Assembly (NCBI RefSeq): GCF_003065605.1
Contig: NZ_CP026952.1
Span: forward strand, 682,001 to 746,000
Direction of reading: 5' to 3'
Length of the DNA: 64,000 nt
DNA from: Aeromicrobium chenweiae
Lineage (GTDB): Bacteria; Actinomycetota; Actinomycetes; Propionibacteriales; Nocardioidaceae
The notes beneath the pieces were generated by a model. The model searched no databases. It was given only the letters and a program-made list of their open reading frames with translations, and was not told the origin of the DNA. Each line of letters starts with the position of its first letter. Positions within the stretch are counted from its first letter, which is position 1. Position numbers and translations under genes: made by a program. Positions 37,206 to 45,748 of this stretch are shown in pieces.

Positions 37206-37615
37206 AGCTGGGTCGTCCCGCCGGGACGGCTGGCCAGCGAGTCGCGGATCTCGCGCAGCAGGGCGATGTCCTCGCTGACGCCCTCGGGCTCGGGCTCCTT
37301 GCCCCTGTCGCGCAGCTCGTTGACCTTCTTCATCGGCACGACGATGAAGAAGTAGACGACCGCCGCGGTGATCGTGAACGTGATGGCCGAGTTGATGAAT
37401 CCGCCCACGTCGATCAGCGTCTTGGGGTTGTTGCTGAAGATCTTGAAACCGAGCCCCTCGGCGGAGTTCCTGCCGCCGATCGCTGCCAGCAACGGATTGA
37501 TGAACGACGAGGTGAACGAGCTCACCAAGGCCGTGAACGCAGTGCCGATGACGACAGCGACGGCGAGATCGACGATGTTGCCGCGGAGCAGGAAGTCCTT
37601 GAATCCCTTGAGCAT
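37202..37615 (-). CDS. mscL: Large-conductance mechanosensitive channel
   Basis: A 137-residue channel subunit (pentamer) that opens on hypo-osmotic shock. N-terminal MLKGFKDFLLRGNIVDLAVAV has the S1 helix and the start of pore helix M1 (VVIGTAFTALVSSF). M2 is FTITAAVVYFFIVVPMKKVNEL, followed by the cytoplasmic helix EDIALLREIRDSL. Standard length. Third in a minus-strand row FmdB, SAF protein, MscL seen repeatedly in relatives from memory. Confidence 0.96.
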   Translation of the reverse strand: MLKGFKDFLLRGNIVDLAVAVVIGTAFTALVSSFTSSFINPLLAAIGGRNSAEGLGFKIFSNNPKTLIDVGGFINSAITFTITAAVVYFFIVVPMKKVNELRDRGKEPEPEGVSEDIALLREIRDSLASRPGGTTQL

Positions 37616-37675
37616 GTCTTCCCCCTGTGTGGGTTCGTTGGGTGCCTCGACGATAGCGATGCCCCAGGAGGGCGA

Positions 37676-38281
37676 CTAGGGACCATGGGGGGAGGATGTG
37701 ATGACGCTGAACCGGGATCTCAGACCCGCGCCGGCCAGCCGCAGCGCATTCTTCTCCGTGGTCACCAGGCCCAGTGCGGTGGCGTCGGAGCCGTCGTCGG
37801 AGGAGGGGACGGTCACCACCTCCACGTCGCGGGCGACGACCTGCGCGGGGCTCTCGCCGTCCGGGTCGACCGCGACGACGTCGACCCGGTCGCCCACACG
37901 CACGGCTGCGGCGCCGTCCGCGCGATCCACGCGGATCGTGGTCAGCACGGCACCGGGCCCATAACCCGCCAGAGCGCCGGCCCTCACGACGCGGAAGTCG
38001 GTGACGACCTCGCCGGCCCGCATCGGTCCTGCGACCCGATGGCCGACCGCGGCGTCACGGCCCAGGGTGTGCGCAGGCGCAGCAGCGGACGGCAGGACCG
38101 CGGTCCGCAGGTCGTCCGCGCCGATGACGTGCCCGCTGCGCAGGTCGCGGTCGGCGACCTGCACGCGTACGCCGTCGGCGTCCTGCCTCAGCGAGGTCAG
38201 CGCCGCCAGGACCGCCAGACCGGCGAAGAGCGCGGCGAGCAGGCGACGGTGCTCGAGCACGAGCTCCTGGATCCGATCCAT
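37676..38281 (-). CDS. SAF domain protein (CpaB/RcpC-like), orphan
   Basis: A 201-residue protein with a single N-terminal membrane helix (about 14-28) and an SAF domain: ADRDLRSGHVIGADDLRTAVLP, key pattern V..RDL..G..I...DL, then GHRVAGPMRAGEVVTDFRV and a RVGDRVDVVA strand. This is the layout of CpaB, the Tad pilus assembly protein, but shorter and not in the pilus locus 12 kb away. It probably faces the outside of the membrane. It lies between fmdB and mscL; its function is unknown. Confidence 0.75.
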   Translation of the reverse strand: MDRIQELVLEHRRLLAALFAGLAVLAALTSLRQDADGVRVQVADRDLRSGHVIGADDLRTAVLPSAAAPAHTLGRDAAVGHRVAGPMRAGEVVTDFRVVRAGALAGYGPGAVLTTIRVDRADGAAAVRVGDRVDVVAVDPDGESPAQVVARDVEVVTVPSSDDGSDATALGLVTTEKNALRLAGAGLRSRFSVITSSPHGP

Positions 38282-38348
38282 GCCGGGACTCTAGGAAGAT
38301 CCGGCCGCGCGTGCCGTCCGTCGTCCACAGCCGGCGGACGGGCCGAGG

Positions 38349-38654
38349 TCAGGCGGCGGAGTCGTTGCCCGACGAGGCCGCCGGCTTGGGGTCGGCCTTG
38401 GCCGGCTTGCTGTCGCTGGAGGACGAGGTGCTCGCACTGGAGGTGGAGCTCGACGACGAGCTGGACGATCCGGAGCCCGAACGGCTGTCGGTCTTGTAGA
38501 AGCCCGAGCCCTTGAAGACGACGCCCACGGCGTTGAACACCTTGCGCAGATCGCCACCACAGGTGGGGCAGACGGTCAGCGCATCGTCGGTGAAGCTCTG
38601 CTGGACCTCCAGCGCTTCTCCGCAGTCCTTGCACTGGTACTGGTACTTCGGCAC
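38349..38654 (-). CDS. FmdB-type zinc ribbon protein with Ser-rich tail
   Basis: A 101-residue protein. The first 52 residues are a zinc ribbon: YQYQCKDCGEALE and VCPTCGGDLRKVFNAVGVVFKGSGFYKTDSR (two CxxC knuckles). A low-complexity tail of about 45 residues is almost pure Ser, Ala, Lys and Pro. Such FmdB-like proteins are widespread; some are regulatory in C1 metabolism, most are uncharacterised. GGGAG precedes GTG 38654. Divergent from the CNNM gene by 84 bp. Confidence 0.85.
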   Translation of the reverse strand: MPKYQYQCKDCGEALEVQQSFTDDALTVCPTCGGDLRKVFNAVGVVFKGSGFYKTDSRSGSGSSSSSSSSTSSASTSSSSDSKPAKADPKPAASSGNDSAA

Positions 38655-38738
38655 GACTTGCTCCCGCTCGATCGGAATTGCGTTACCAGAGTACAGTTGC
38701 GGCACCGTGACCGATCCCGTCCCTCCCGGAGCTCGTCG

Positions 38739-40106
38739 ATGACTGAATGGCTGCTCCTGGCCACGTCCCTGCTCCTCATGCTCGCCTGCGGTGTGTTCGT
38801 CGCCGCGGAGTTCTCCTTCGTGACGGTGGACCGCGCCACGATCGAGCGCGACGCCGAGGCCGGCGACCGGGGTGCGCAGGGAACGCTGGTGGCGCTGCGG
38901 TCGCTGTCGACCCAGCTCAGCGGCGCCCAGCTGGGCATCACGATCACGAACCTGGCGATCGGCTACCTGGCGGAGCCGGCGATCGGCAAGATCCTCCACG
39001 ACCCGCTGGAGGCGGCCGGTCTCGAGGGAGGCGCCCTGCGCGGCGTCTCGTACGGCATCGCGCTCATCCTCAGCACCGTGGTGACGATGCTGGTCGGTGA
39101 GCTCGTGCCGAAGAACTTCGCCCTCGCCCTCCCGCAACGCACCGCGGCGATGACGCAGCTGCCGCAGCGCATCTTCACCAAGGCGATGGCCTGGCCGATC
39201 CGCCTGCTCAACGGCATGGCGAACGCGATCCTGCGGGCGCTCGGCGTCGAGCCGCAGGAGGAGCTCCGCTCCGCCCGGTCGCCCGTCGAGCTGCGGTCGC
39301 TCGTGCTCCGCTCGGCGATCGAGGGCGCGATCGACGACGAGACCGCCGACCTGGTCGCCCGCAGCATCGCGTTCGGCGACCGCACCGCCGCCGACGTGCG
39401 CACGCCGCGGGTGCGCGTGCACTTCCTCGACGGCCGCGACACCGCGTACGACGTCATCGAGGCGACCCGGCAGACCGGCCACTCCCGGTTCCCGGTGACC
39501 GGCAGGGGACCGGACGACATCCTGGGCATCGTCGACGTCAAGCAGGCGGTGAGCATCGACGTCGCCCGGCGTCGCAACGTGCGCCTGGTGGACATCATGG
39601 CGCCGGCCACGACCGTCCCCGACAGCATCGAGCTCGACCCGCTGCTGTCGGTGCTGCGCGAGCAGGGCATGCAGATGGCGATCGTCGTGGACGAGTACGG
39701 CGGGACCGACGGCGTCGTCACGCTGGAGGACCTGGTCGAGGAGATCGTCGGCGACATCGCCGACGAGCACGACCGGGTCTCCGCCCGCAGCCGGCACCGC
39801 CGCGACGGCACGTGGTCGTTGTCCGGTCTGCTGCGTCCCGACGAGGTCCTCGAGCAGACCGGCATCGCCCTGCCGGAGGGCGAGGACTACGAGACGATCG
39901 CCGGTCTCATCCTGGAGAAGCTCGGACGCATCGGCGTCCGCGGCGACGTCGTGGCGCTGACCGTCGACCGCACGCCCGACGACGACGAGGACGAACCGGA
40001 GCCGCTGCACGTGGCGCTGACCATCGACCGGATGGAGGGCCGCCGCATCGACCGCGTCTCCCTCACGGTCATCGACGACGACCCCGAAGCAGGAGCGACG
40101 GCATGA
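38739..40106 (+). CDS. CNNM/hemolysin-C family membrane protein with CBS pair and CorC domain
   Basis: A 455-residue protein. Three or four helices form the DUF21 (CNNM) domain with FVAAEFSFVTVDRATIE, GAQLGITITNLAIGYLAEPAIG and VGELVPKNFALA. A CBS pair follows (DVRTPRVRVHFLD, SRFPVTGRGPDDILGIVDVKQ, MQMAIVVDEYGGTDGVVTLEDLVEEIVGDI), then a CorC/HlyC-type transporter-associated domain. The family exports Mg2+ or Co2+ or regulates such transport; haemolysin is a historical name. It overlaps the next gene by ATGA. Confidence 0.9.
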   Translation: MTEWLLLATSLLLMLACGVFVAAEFSFVTVDRATIERDAEAGDRGAQGTLVALRSLSTQLSGAQLGITITNLAIGYLAEPAIGKILHDPLEAAGLEGGALRGVSYGIALILSTVVTMLVGELVPKNFALALPQRTAAMTQLPQRIFTKAMAWPIRLLNGMANAILRALGVEPQEELRSARSPVELRSLVLRSAIEGAIDDETADLVARSIAFGDRTAADVRTPRVRVHFLDGRDTAYDVIEATRQTGHSRFPVTGRGPDDILGIVDVKQAVSIDVARRRNVRLVDIMAPATTVPDSIELDPLLSVLREQGMQMAIVVDEYGGTDGVVTLEDLVEEIVGDIADEHDRVSARSRHRRDGTWSLSGLLRPDEVLEQTGIALPEGEDYETIAGLILEKLGRIGVRGDVVALTVDRTPDDDEDEPEPLHVALTIDRMEGRRIDRVSLTVIDDDPEAGATA

Positions 40107-41155
40107 GCGACTGGGGAGGCGTCGCCCTGACGTTCGTGCTGCTGGCGCTGAACGCCTTGTTCGTCGCGGCGGAGTTCGCGCTGATCTCGGCGCGACGCAC
40201 GCAGCTGGAGCCGCGCATCGCGGCCGGCTCGCGCCCCGCGCGCATGGCCATGCGCGCGATCGAGAGCATCACCCAGGTCATGGCCGCCGCCCAGCTGGGC
40301 ATCACGATCTGCTCGCTGGGTCTCGGCGCGGTGGGCGAGCCCGCGGTCGCCCACCTGATGGAGCCCGTGTTCGAGGCGATCGGCCTCCCGGACGATGTCG
40401 TCCACCCCGTCTCGTTCGTCATCGCGATGACGCTGGTCGTGGGTGCCCACGTGGTCCTCGGCGAGATGGTGCCCAAGAACCTCGCACTCGTCGGTCCCGA
40501 CCGGGCGGCGCTGGTCCTGGGCCCGTTCATGCTCGGGGTCGTCTTCGTCCTCAAGCCGTTCGTCCTGCTGCTGAACGGCGCGGCCAACCTGGCGGTGCGG
40601 CTGTTCCGGGTCGAGCCGGTCGACGAGGTCGCCTCGACGTACAGCCACGACGAGGTCGCCGGCCTGGTGGAGGAGTCCCGCCGCGAGGGACTGCTCGACG
40701 AGGACGAGTACGGACTCGTCTCGGGCGCCCTGGACTTCTCCGACGGAACAGTCGACCAGGTGCTGCTGCCGCGCGCCGGGCTGGTCACGATCCCGCCGAG
40801 CGCGACGCCGGTCGAGGTCGAGCGGGCGTGTGCCGAGACGGGGTTCTCGCGCTTCCCGGTCGTGGACGACGACGGTGACATGACCGGCTACCTGCACATC
40901 AAGGACGTCCTGGAGACCGACGAGCGGTCCCGTCAGGTGACGATCGCCGACAAGTGGCTGCGGCCCCTCGCGACGGTCTCGGCCGGATCCGGTCTCTACG
41001 AGGCGCTGCGGACGATGCAGACCCGCGGATCGCACATGGCCCGCGTCGCGGACCAGAGCGGCACCGTGGTCGGCGTCATCATGCTGGAGGACGTCCTTGA
41101 GGAGCTCGTCGGCGAGATCCGCAGCGGTCGGCCCGCGGCGGGCCGGTCCTCCTGA
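40103..41155 (+). CDS. CNNM/CBS membrane protein, second paralogue lacking CorC domain
   Basis: A 350-residue paralogue of the preceding gene: DUF21 domain (FVAAEFALISARRTQLE, AAQLGITICSLGLGAVGEPAV, GEMVPKNLALVG) and a CBS pair (SRFPVVDDDGDMTGYLHIKDVL, SHMARVADQSGTVVGVIMLEDVLEELVGEI). It ends right after the second CBS domain. The C-terminal CorC_HlyC domain of its neighbour is absent, suggesting that the two form a heteromer sharing one. The ATGA overlap with the upstream gene would keep their amounts matched. Confidence 0.9.
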   Translation: MSDWGGVALTFVLLALNALFVAAEFALISARRTQLEPRIAAGSRPARMAMRAIESITQVMAAAQLGITICSLGLGAVGEPAVAHLMEPVFEAIGLPDDVVHPVSFVIAMTLVVGAHVVLGEMVPKNLALVGPDRAALVLGPFMLGVVFVLKPFVLLLNGAANLAVRLFRVEPVDEVASTYSHDEVAGLVEESRREGLLDEDEYGLVSGALDFSDGTVDQVLLPRAGLVTIPPSATPVEVERACAETGFSRFPVVDDDGDMTGYLHIKDVLETDERSRQVTIADKWLRPLATVSAGSGLYEALRTMQTRGSHMARVADQSGTVVGVIMLEDVLEELVGEIRSGRPAAGRSS

Positions 41156-41198
41156 CGGGCTCCCGTCGCTGTCGCTGCGTGCAGGGACGTGGGACAGA

Positions 41199-43733
41199 AT
41201 GTCTCCCGTGCGCCGCCTCCTGATCGTCATCGCTGGTCTGCTCTCCGTCCTGATCGTCGGGGTCGCGATCTTCTCCTTCGTCACGGTGCGCAAGTCGTTC
41301 CCGGACACCAAGGGCGAGGTCCAGATCTCCGGGCTCAAGGGCGAGGTGGAGATCAAGCGCGACGGCAAGGGCATCCCCCAGATCTACGCCGACACCCCCG
41401 AGGACCTGTTCCTCGCACAGGGCTACGTGCACGCGCAGGACCGCTTCTACGAGATGGACTTCCGCCGGCACGTCACCTCCGGCCGGCTGGCCGAGCTGGT
41501 CGGTGACGCCGCCCTCGACACCGACAAGTACGTCCGCACGCTGGGCTGGCGCCGGGTCGCGGAGAAGGAGGTCGCCCTCCTCGACGACAGCACGCTGTCG
41601 CTGGTCAAGGCGTACGCCCGCGGGGTCAACTCCTACATCGACAGCCGCTCGGGCTCCGAGCTGTCGCTGGAGTACGCCGTGCTGGGCCTGACCGGCCCGG
41701 ACTACACCCCCGAGCCGTGGAGCGTGGTGGACTCGCTCGCCTGGATCAAGGCCATGGCGTGGGACCTCCGCAGCAACATGACCGACGAGATCGACCGGGT
41801 GCTCGCGACGCAGAAGCTGACCGTCGCCCAGGTCGAGGAGCTGTACCCGGGCTTCCCCGAGAACCACCACACGATCGTCGGGGACGAGGGGACCGTCCAG
41901 GACGGTGCGTTCGTGGACGAGGCCCCCACTGCGGCCGGTCTCGCGCGCACGGCCGTCGCGTCGCTCAAGAAGGCGAAGTCCAGCGCGGAGGCGCTCCCGG
42001 CCCTGCTCGGCATCGGTGACGGCATCGGCTCCAACTCCTGGGTGGTCGCCGGGGACCACACCGCCACCGGCAAGCCGATCCTCGCGAACGACCCGCACCT
42101 CGCGCCCTCGATGCCCGGCATCTGGTACCAGGTCGGCCTGCACTGCCGGGTCGTCAGCAAGGCCTGCCCGTACGACGTCGCGGGCTTCTCCTTCTCGGGC
42201 CTGCCCGGTGTGGTCGTGGGGCACAACGCCAAGATCGCGTGGGGCGTGACCACGATGTACGCCGACGTGGCCGATCTCTACCTCGAACGGGTCGAGGGGG
42301 ACACGTACGAGTACGACGGCAAGCAGGTCCCGCTCGAGACCCGCCGGGAGACGTTCAAGATCGCCGGCGAGAAGTCCCAGACGATCACAGTCCGCTCGAC
42401 GCGTCACGGCCCGATCCTGTCGGATCTGGACGAGGACGCCGAGGACGTCGGCGAGAGCGCGCAGAAGACCGCGACCCGCGGCTCGTACGAGGTGGCGCTG
42501 CGGTGGACCGCGCTCGACCCCGAGCCGACGATCAAGGCCGTCTTCGCCCTCGGCCGGGCCCAGGACTGGGACGAGTTCCGGGCCGCCGCGAAGCTCTTCA
42601 CGGTGCCCTCGCAGAACCTGCTGTACGCCGACGTCGAGGGCAACATCGGCTACCAGTCACCCGGCACGATCCCGATCCGCAAGAAGGGCGACGGCCGCTG
42701 GCCGGTGCCGGGATGGGACCCGTCCTACGGCTGGAAGGGCTCGATCCCGTTCGACGAGCTGCCGACCGTCCTCAACCCCGACGAGGGCTTCATCGTCACG
42801 GCCAACAACAAGGTCATCGGCGACCAGTACCCGAACCTCCTGGGCGCCGACACCGCGGCGGGCTACCGCTCCGAGCGCATCCGCGACCTCCTCGAGCTCC
42901 GGACCCAGTCACCGGGCCAGGGCAAGGGGCTGGGCGTCGAGGACATGTCGCGCATCCAGAACGACACCTACAGCGCGAACGCCGCCCGGCTGGTGCCCCA
43001 GCTGCTGAAGGTCGACCCGGGCAGCCGCTACTACCGCCAAGGCCAGCAGACGCTGACGAAGTGGGACTTCAAGCAGGATGCGGACTCGCCCGGCGCGGCG
43101 TACTTCAACTCGGTCTGGCGTCACCTGCTGAAGCTCACGTTCCAGGACGAGCTCCCCGAGGCCGTGTGGCCCGAGGGCGGTGAGCGCTGGTTCAGCGTCG
43201 TGAGCGACATCCTCGACAGGCCCGGCAGCCACTGGTGGGACAACGTCTCGACCCCCGAGAGGGAGACCCGCGACCAGATCCTGACGCAGGCGCTGCGCGA
43301 CGCCCGCGACGAGCTGACGATGATCCAGTCCCGCAGCCCGAAGCAGTGGCGGTGGGGCACGATGCACAAGCTCGAGCTGGTCAACCAGACGCTGGGGGAC
43401 TCCGGCATCGGTCTGGTCAACCGGCTGTTCAACCGCGGGCCGTACCGGGTCGCGGGCGGCAGCGGCATCGTCAACGCGACGAGCTGGGACGCGACCGAGG
43501 GGTACGAGGTCACGGCGGTGCCGTCGATGCGGATGATCGTCGACCTCGACGACGTGGACCGGTCGCGATGGATCCAGCTGACCGGCGCCTCGGGCCATGC
43601 GTTCCACGACCACTACGTCGACCAGCAGAAGCTGTGGAGCAAGGGCGAGACGCTGCCGTGGGTGTTCACCCCGAAGGCGGTCGACGAGGCCACCGACGAC
43701 ACGCTGACCCTCGTGCCGCGGGGCCGGGCCTGA
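41199..43733 (+). CDS. Penicillin acylase family Ntn hydrolase
   Basis: An 844-residue precursor. One N-terminal membrane segment (about 5-25) may be a signal or anchor. The alpha part has YAQ-type AQGYVHAQDRFYEMDFRRH. Autoproteolysis is expected before Ser278, in IGSNSWVVAGDHTATGKPILANDPHL (key SNSW), which becomes the N-terminal nucleophile of the beta chain. Later features include VVGHNAKIAWGVT. Relatives hydrolyse penicillins, acyl-homoserine lactones or other amides, so quorum quenching is one possibility. The substrate cannot be told. Start ATG 41199 (with a GTG in frame at 41208). Confidence 0.9.
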   Translation: MSPVRRLLIVIAGLLSVLIVGVAIFSFVTVRKSFPDTKGEVQISGLKGEVEIKRDGKGIPQIYADTPEDLFLAQGYVHAQDRFYEMDFRRHVTSGRLAELVGDAALDTDKYVRTLGWRRVAEKEVALLDDSTLSLVKAYARGVNSYIDSRSGSELSLEYAVLGLTGPDYTPEPWSVVDSLAWIKAMAWDLRSNMTDEIDRVLATQKLTVAQVEELYPGFPENHHTIVGDEGTVQDGAFVDEAPTAAGLARTAVASLKKAKSSAEALPALLGIGDGIGSNSWVVAGDHTATGKPILANDPHLAPSMPGIWYQVGLHCRVVSKACPYDVAGFSFSGLPGVVVGHNAKIAWGVTTMYADVADLYLERVEGDTYEYDGKQVPLETRRETFKIAGEKSQTITVRSTRHGPILSDLDEDAEDVGESAQKTATRGSYEVALRWTALDPEPTIKAVFALGRAQDWDEFRAAAKLFTVPSQNLLYADVEGNIGYQSPGTIPIRKKGDGRWPVPGWDPSYGWKGSIPFDELPTVLNPDEGFIVTANNKVIGDQYPNLLGADTAAGYRSERIRDLLELRTQSPGQGKGLGVEDMSRIQNDTYSANAARLVPQLLKVDPGSRYYRQGQQTLTKWDFKQDADSPGAAYFNSVWRHLLKLTFQDELPEAVWPEGGERWFSVVSDILDRPGSHWWDNVSTPERETRDQILTQALRDARDELTMIQSRSPKQWRWGTMHKLELVNQTLGDSGIGLVNRLFNRGPYRVAGGSGIVNATSWDATEGYEVTAVPSMRMIVDLDDVDRSRWIQLTGASGHAFHDHYVDQQKLWSKGETLPWVFTPKAVDEATDDTLTLVPRGRA

Positions 43734-43749
43734 TCCGTTCCGGAGCGGG

Positions 43750-44310
43750 TCAGGGGACGCGGAACAGGCCGGCCGGGGTCACGGCCATCTGCACGGGCAC
43801 GTCGTGCGGCTCGTGCGGGACCTCGGGGAGCAGCTCGTGGGTGAAGACGACCGCGCACAGCGGCGTGGTCACCGCCTCCAGGGCGCGGTCGTAGTAGCCG
43901 GCCCCCCTGCCGAGTCGGTGGCCGGAGTGGTCGACCGCGAGCGCCGGCAGCAGCACCACGTCGCAGCCATGCGGCGTGTCCTGCCCGAGACGCGGTCCGT
44001 CCGGCTCCGGGATGCCCAGGGCGCTGACGCTGAGAGCGGCCGCCGGGTCGTGGACCACCCAGTCGAGCACGCCGCCGGGCAGGCTCACGGGCACGACGAC
44101 CTCGATGCCCCGCTCGTGCAGTCCGGCGATCGTCGCACCAGTGCCGGGCTCGGTGGACATCGAGAGGTAGCAGGCGATCCGGCGCGCCCGGGCCACCACC
44201 GGCACGGCCAGCACGTGCAGCGCGATCGCCTCTGCGGCGCCGGCGCGCTCGGCGGGTGTCATCGCCCGCCTGCGGGCGAGCAGCTCGCTGCGCACCTGTG
44301 CCTTGGTCAC
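43750..44310 (-). CDS. 5-formyltetrahydrofolate cyclo-ligase
   Basis: A 186-residue enzyme converting 5-formyl-THF plus ATP to 5,10-methenyl-THF in folate salvage. The N-terminal KAQVRSELLARRRAM is typical, as is the C-terminal phosphate loop LGRGAGYYDRAL, and D-V-V-L-L-PALAVD precedes it. GTG start at 44310. Divergent from the UGPase gene; the 44 bp between them hold TAACCT (44322-44327), a possible -10 for the UGPase. Confidence 0.92.
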   Translation of the reverse strand: MTKAQVRSELLARRRAMTPAERAGAAEAIALHVLAVPVVARARRIACYLSMSTEPGTGATIAGLHERGIEVVVPVSLPGGVLDWVVHDPAAALSVSALGIPEPDGPRLGQDTPHGCDVVLLPALAVDHSGHRLGRGAGYYDRALEAVTTPLCAVVFTHELLPEVPHEPHDVPVQMAVTPAGLFRVP

Positions 44311-44354
44311 GGGCCTGAGGCTAACCTAGGGCGCGGGTGGACAGGGAGAAACTC

Positions 44355-45743
44355 GTGAGCGGAGCGGCGGACATGGACGGACTCGAGCAGGCACAACAAC
44401 GGATGGCGGACGCCGGGGTGCCCCAGCGCGCGATCGACGTCTTCGCCTCGTTCTACGACCAGCTGCGGCAGGGCGGGACGGGCATGATCCCCGAGTCGGA
44501 GGTCGATCCGCTCACCGACGTCGACCACGCCGGGGCGATCTCTCCCAGTGACGAGGAGTGCCGCGAGGCCGCTGCGGTCACCGCCGTGATCAAGCTCAAC
44601 GGCGGGCTCGGCACCTCGATGGGGCTCGACCGCGCCAAGACGCTGCTGCCCGTGCGCCCGGACCTGACGTTCCTGGACGTCATCGCCGGCCAGGTGCGCA
44701 GCGTGCGCGCCGAGCTCGGGGTCACGCTGCCGCTGCTGTTCATGAACAGCTTCCGCACCCGCGACGACACCCTCGCGGCGCTCGCGAAGTACGACGACCT
44801 GGCGGTCGAGGGCCTGCCGCTGGACTTCCTGCAGAACCGCGAGCCCAAGCTGCGCGCCGACGACCTGACCCCGGTGGACTGGCCGAAGGACCCGTCGCTG
44901 GAGTGGTGCCCGCCGGGCCACGGCGATCTCTACACCGCGCTCGAGGTGTCCGGGATCCTCGACGCCCTGATCGACGCCGGCTACCGCTATGCGACGGTCT
45001 CGAACGCCGACAACCTCGGGGCCGCGCCCGACCCGGCGATGATGGCCTGGTTCGCGGCGTCCGGAGCCCCCTATGCCGCCGAGGTCTGCCGCCGCACGCC
45101 CGCCGACATCAAGGGTGGGCACCTGGTCGTCCGCAAGAGCGACGGACGCCTGGTCCTGCGCGAGACGGCGCAGACCCCCGACGAGGACGCCGCCGCCGCT
45201 GCGGACCCGCAGAAGCACCGCTACTTCCACACCAACAACCTCTGGTTCGACCTCCGCGTGATGAAGTCGACGTTGGAGGCCCGCGACGGCATCCTCGGCC
45301 TGCCGCTCATCCGCAACACCAAGACCGTCGACCCGACCGACCCGTCCTCGCCCAAGGTGATCCAGATCGAGTCCGCCATGGGCGCCGCGGTGGAGGTCTT
45401 CGACGGCGCCACCGCGATCGAGGTCGACCGCTCCCGGTTCCTGCCGGTCAAGACGACGAACGACCTGCTGCTGCTGCGCTCCGACGTCTACGGCGTCGGG
45501 GACGACTTCCGGGTGCGGTCCACCGTCCGCTCGGCGCCGCTGGTCAACCTGGACCGGCGATTCTTCACCACCATCGCAGACTTCGACGCCCGGATCCCGA
45601 CGCCGCCGTCGTTGGCCGAGGCCACCTCGCTGACGGTCAAGGGCGACTGGCGTTTCGGCCGCGACGTCGTGGTGCGCGGAGACGTGACGCTCGACGACAC
45701 GGGCGCCGCCGAGAGCGTCGACGCCGGGTCGCGGTTAGGCTGA
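44355..45743 (+). CDS. UTP-glucose-1-phosphate uridylyltransferase, eukaryotic (UGP2) type
   Basis: A 462-residue enzyme making UDP-glucose for glycans and glycolipids. IKLNGGLGTSMGLDRAKTLLPV is the nucleotide loop, LLFMNSFRTRDDTL and YATVSNADNLGA follow, FHTNNLWFDL binds the sugar, and RFLPVKTTNDLLLLRSD is close to the catalytic lysine. This is the UDPGP (PF01704) family, not the GalU family usual in bacteria. GGGAG at 44344-44348 fixes GTG 44355. First gene of the glp block, where galU occupies this position in Corynebacterium. Confidence 0.92.
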   Translation: MSGAADMDGLEQAQQRMADAGVPQRAIDVFASFYDQLRQGGTGMIPESEVDPLTDVDHAGAISPSDEECREAAAVTAVIKLNGGLGTSMGLDRAKTLLPVRPDLTFLDVIAGQVRSVRAELGVTLPLLFMNSFRTRDDTLAALAKYDDLAVEGLPLDFLQNREPKLRADDLTPVDWPKDPSLEWCPPGHGDLYTALEVSGILDALIDAGYRYATVSNADNLGAAPDPAMMAWFAASGAPYAAEVCRRTPADIKGGHLVVRKSDGRLVLRETAQTPDEDAAAAADPQKHRYFHTNNLWFDLRVMKSTLEARDGILGLPLIRNTKTVDPTDPSSPKVIQIESAMGAAVEVFDGATAIEVDRSRFLPVKTTNDLLLLRSDVYGVGDDFRVRSTVRSAPLVNLDRRFFTTIADFDARIPTPPSLAEATSLTVKGDWRFGRDVVVRGDVTLDDTGAAESVDAGSRLG

Positions 45744-45748
45744 GCGGC

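Noticed and set aside
37676-38281. The SAF protein as part of the Tad operon or a frameshifted cpaB
   Set aside because: It is 12 kb away on the other strand, and the operon has its own complete cpaB.
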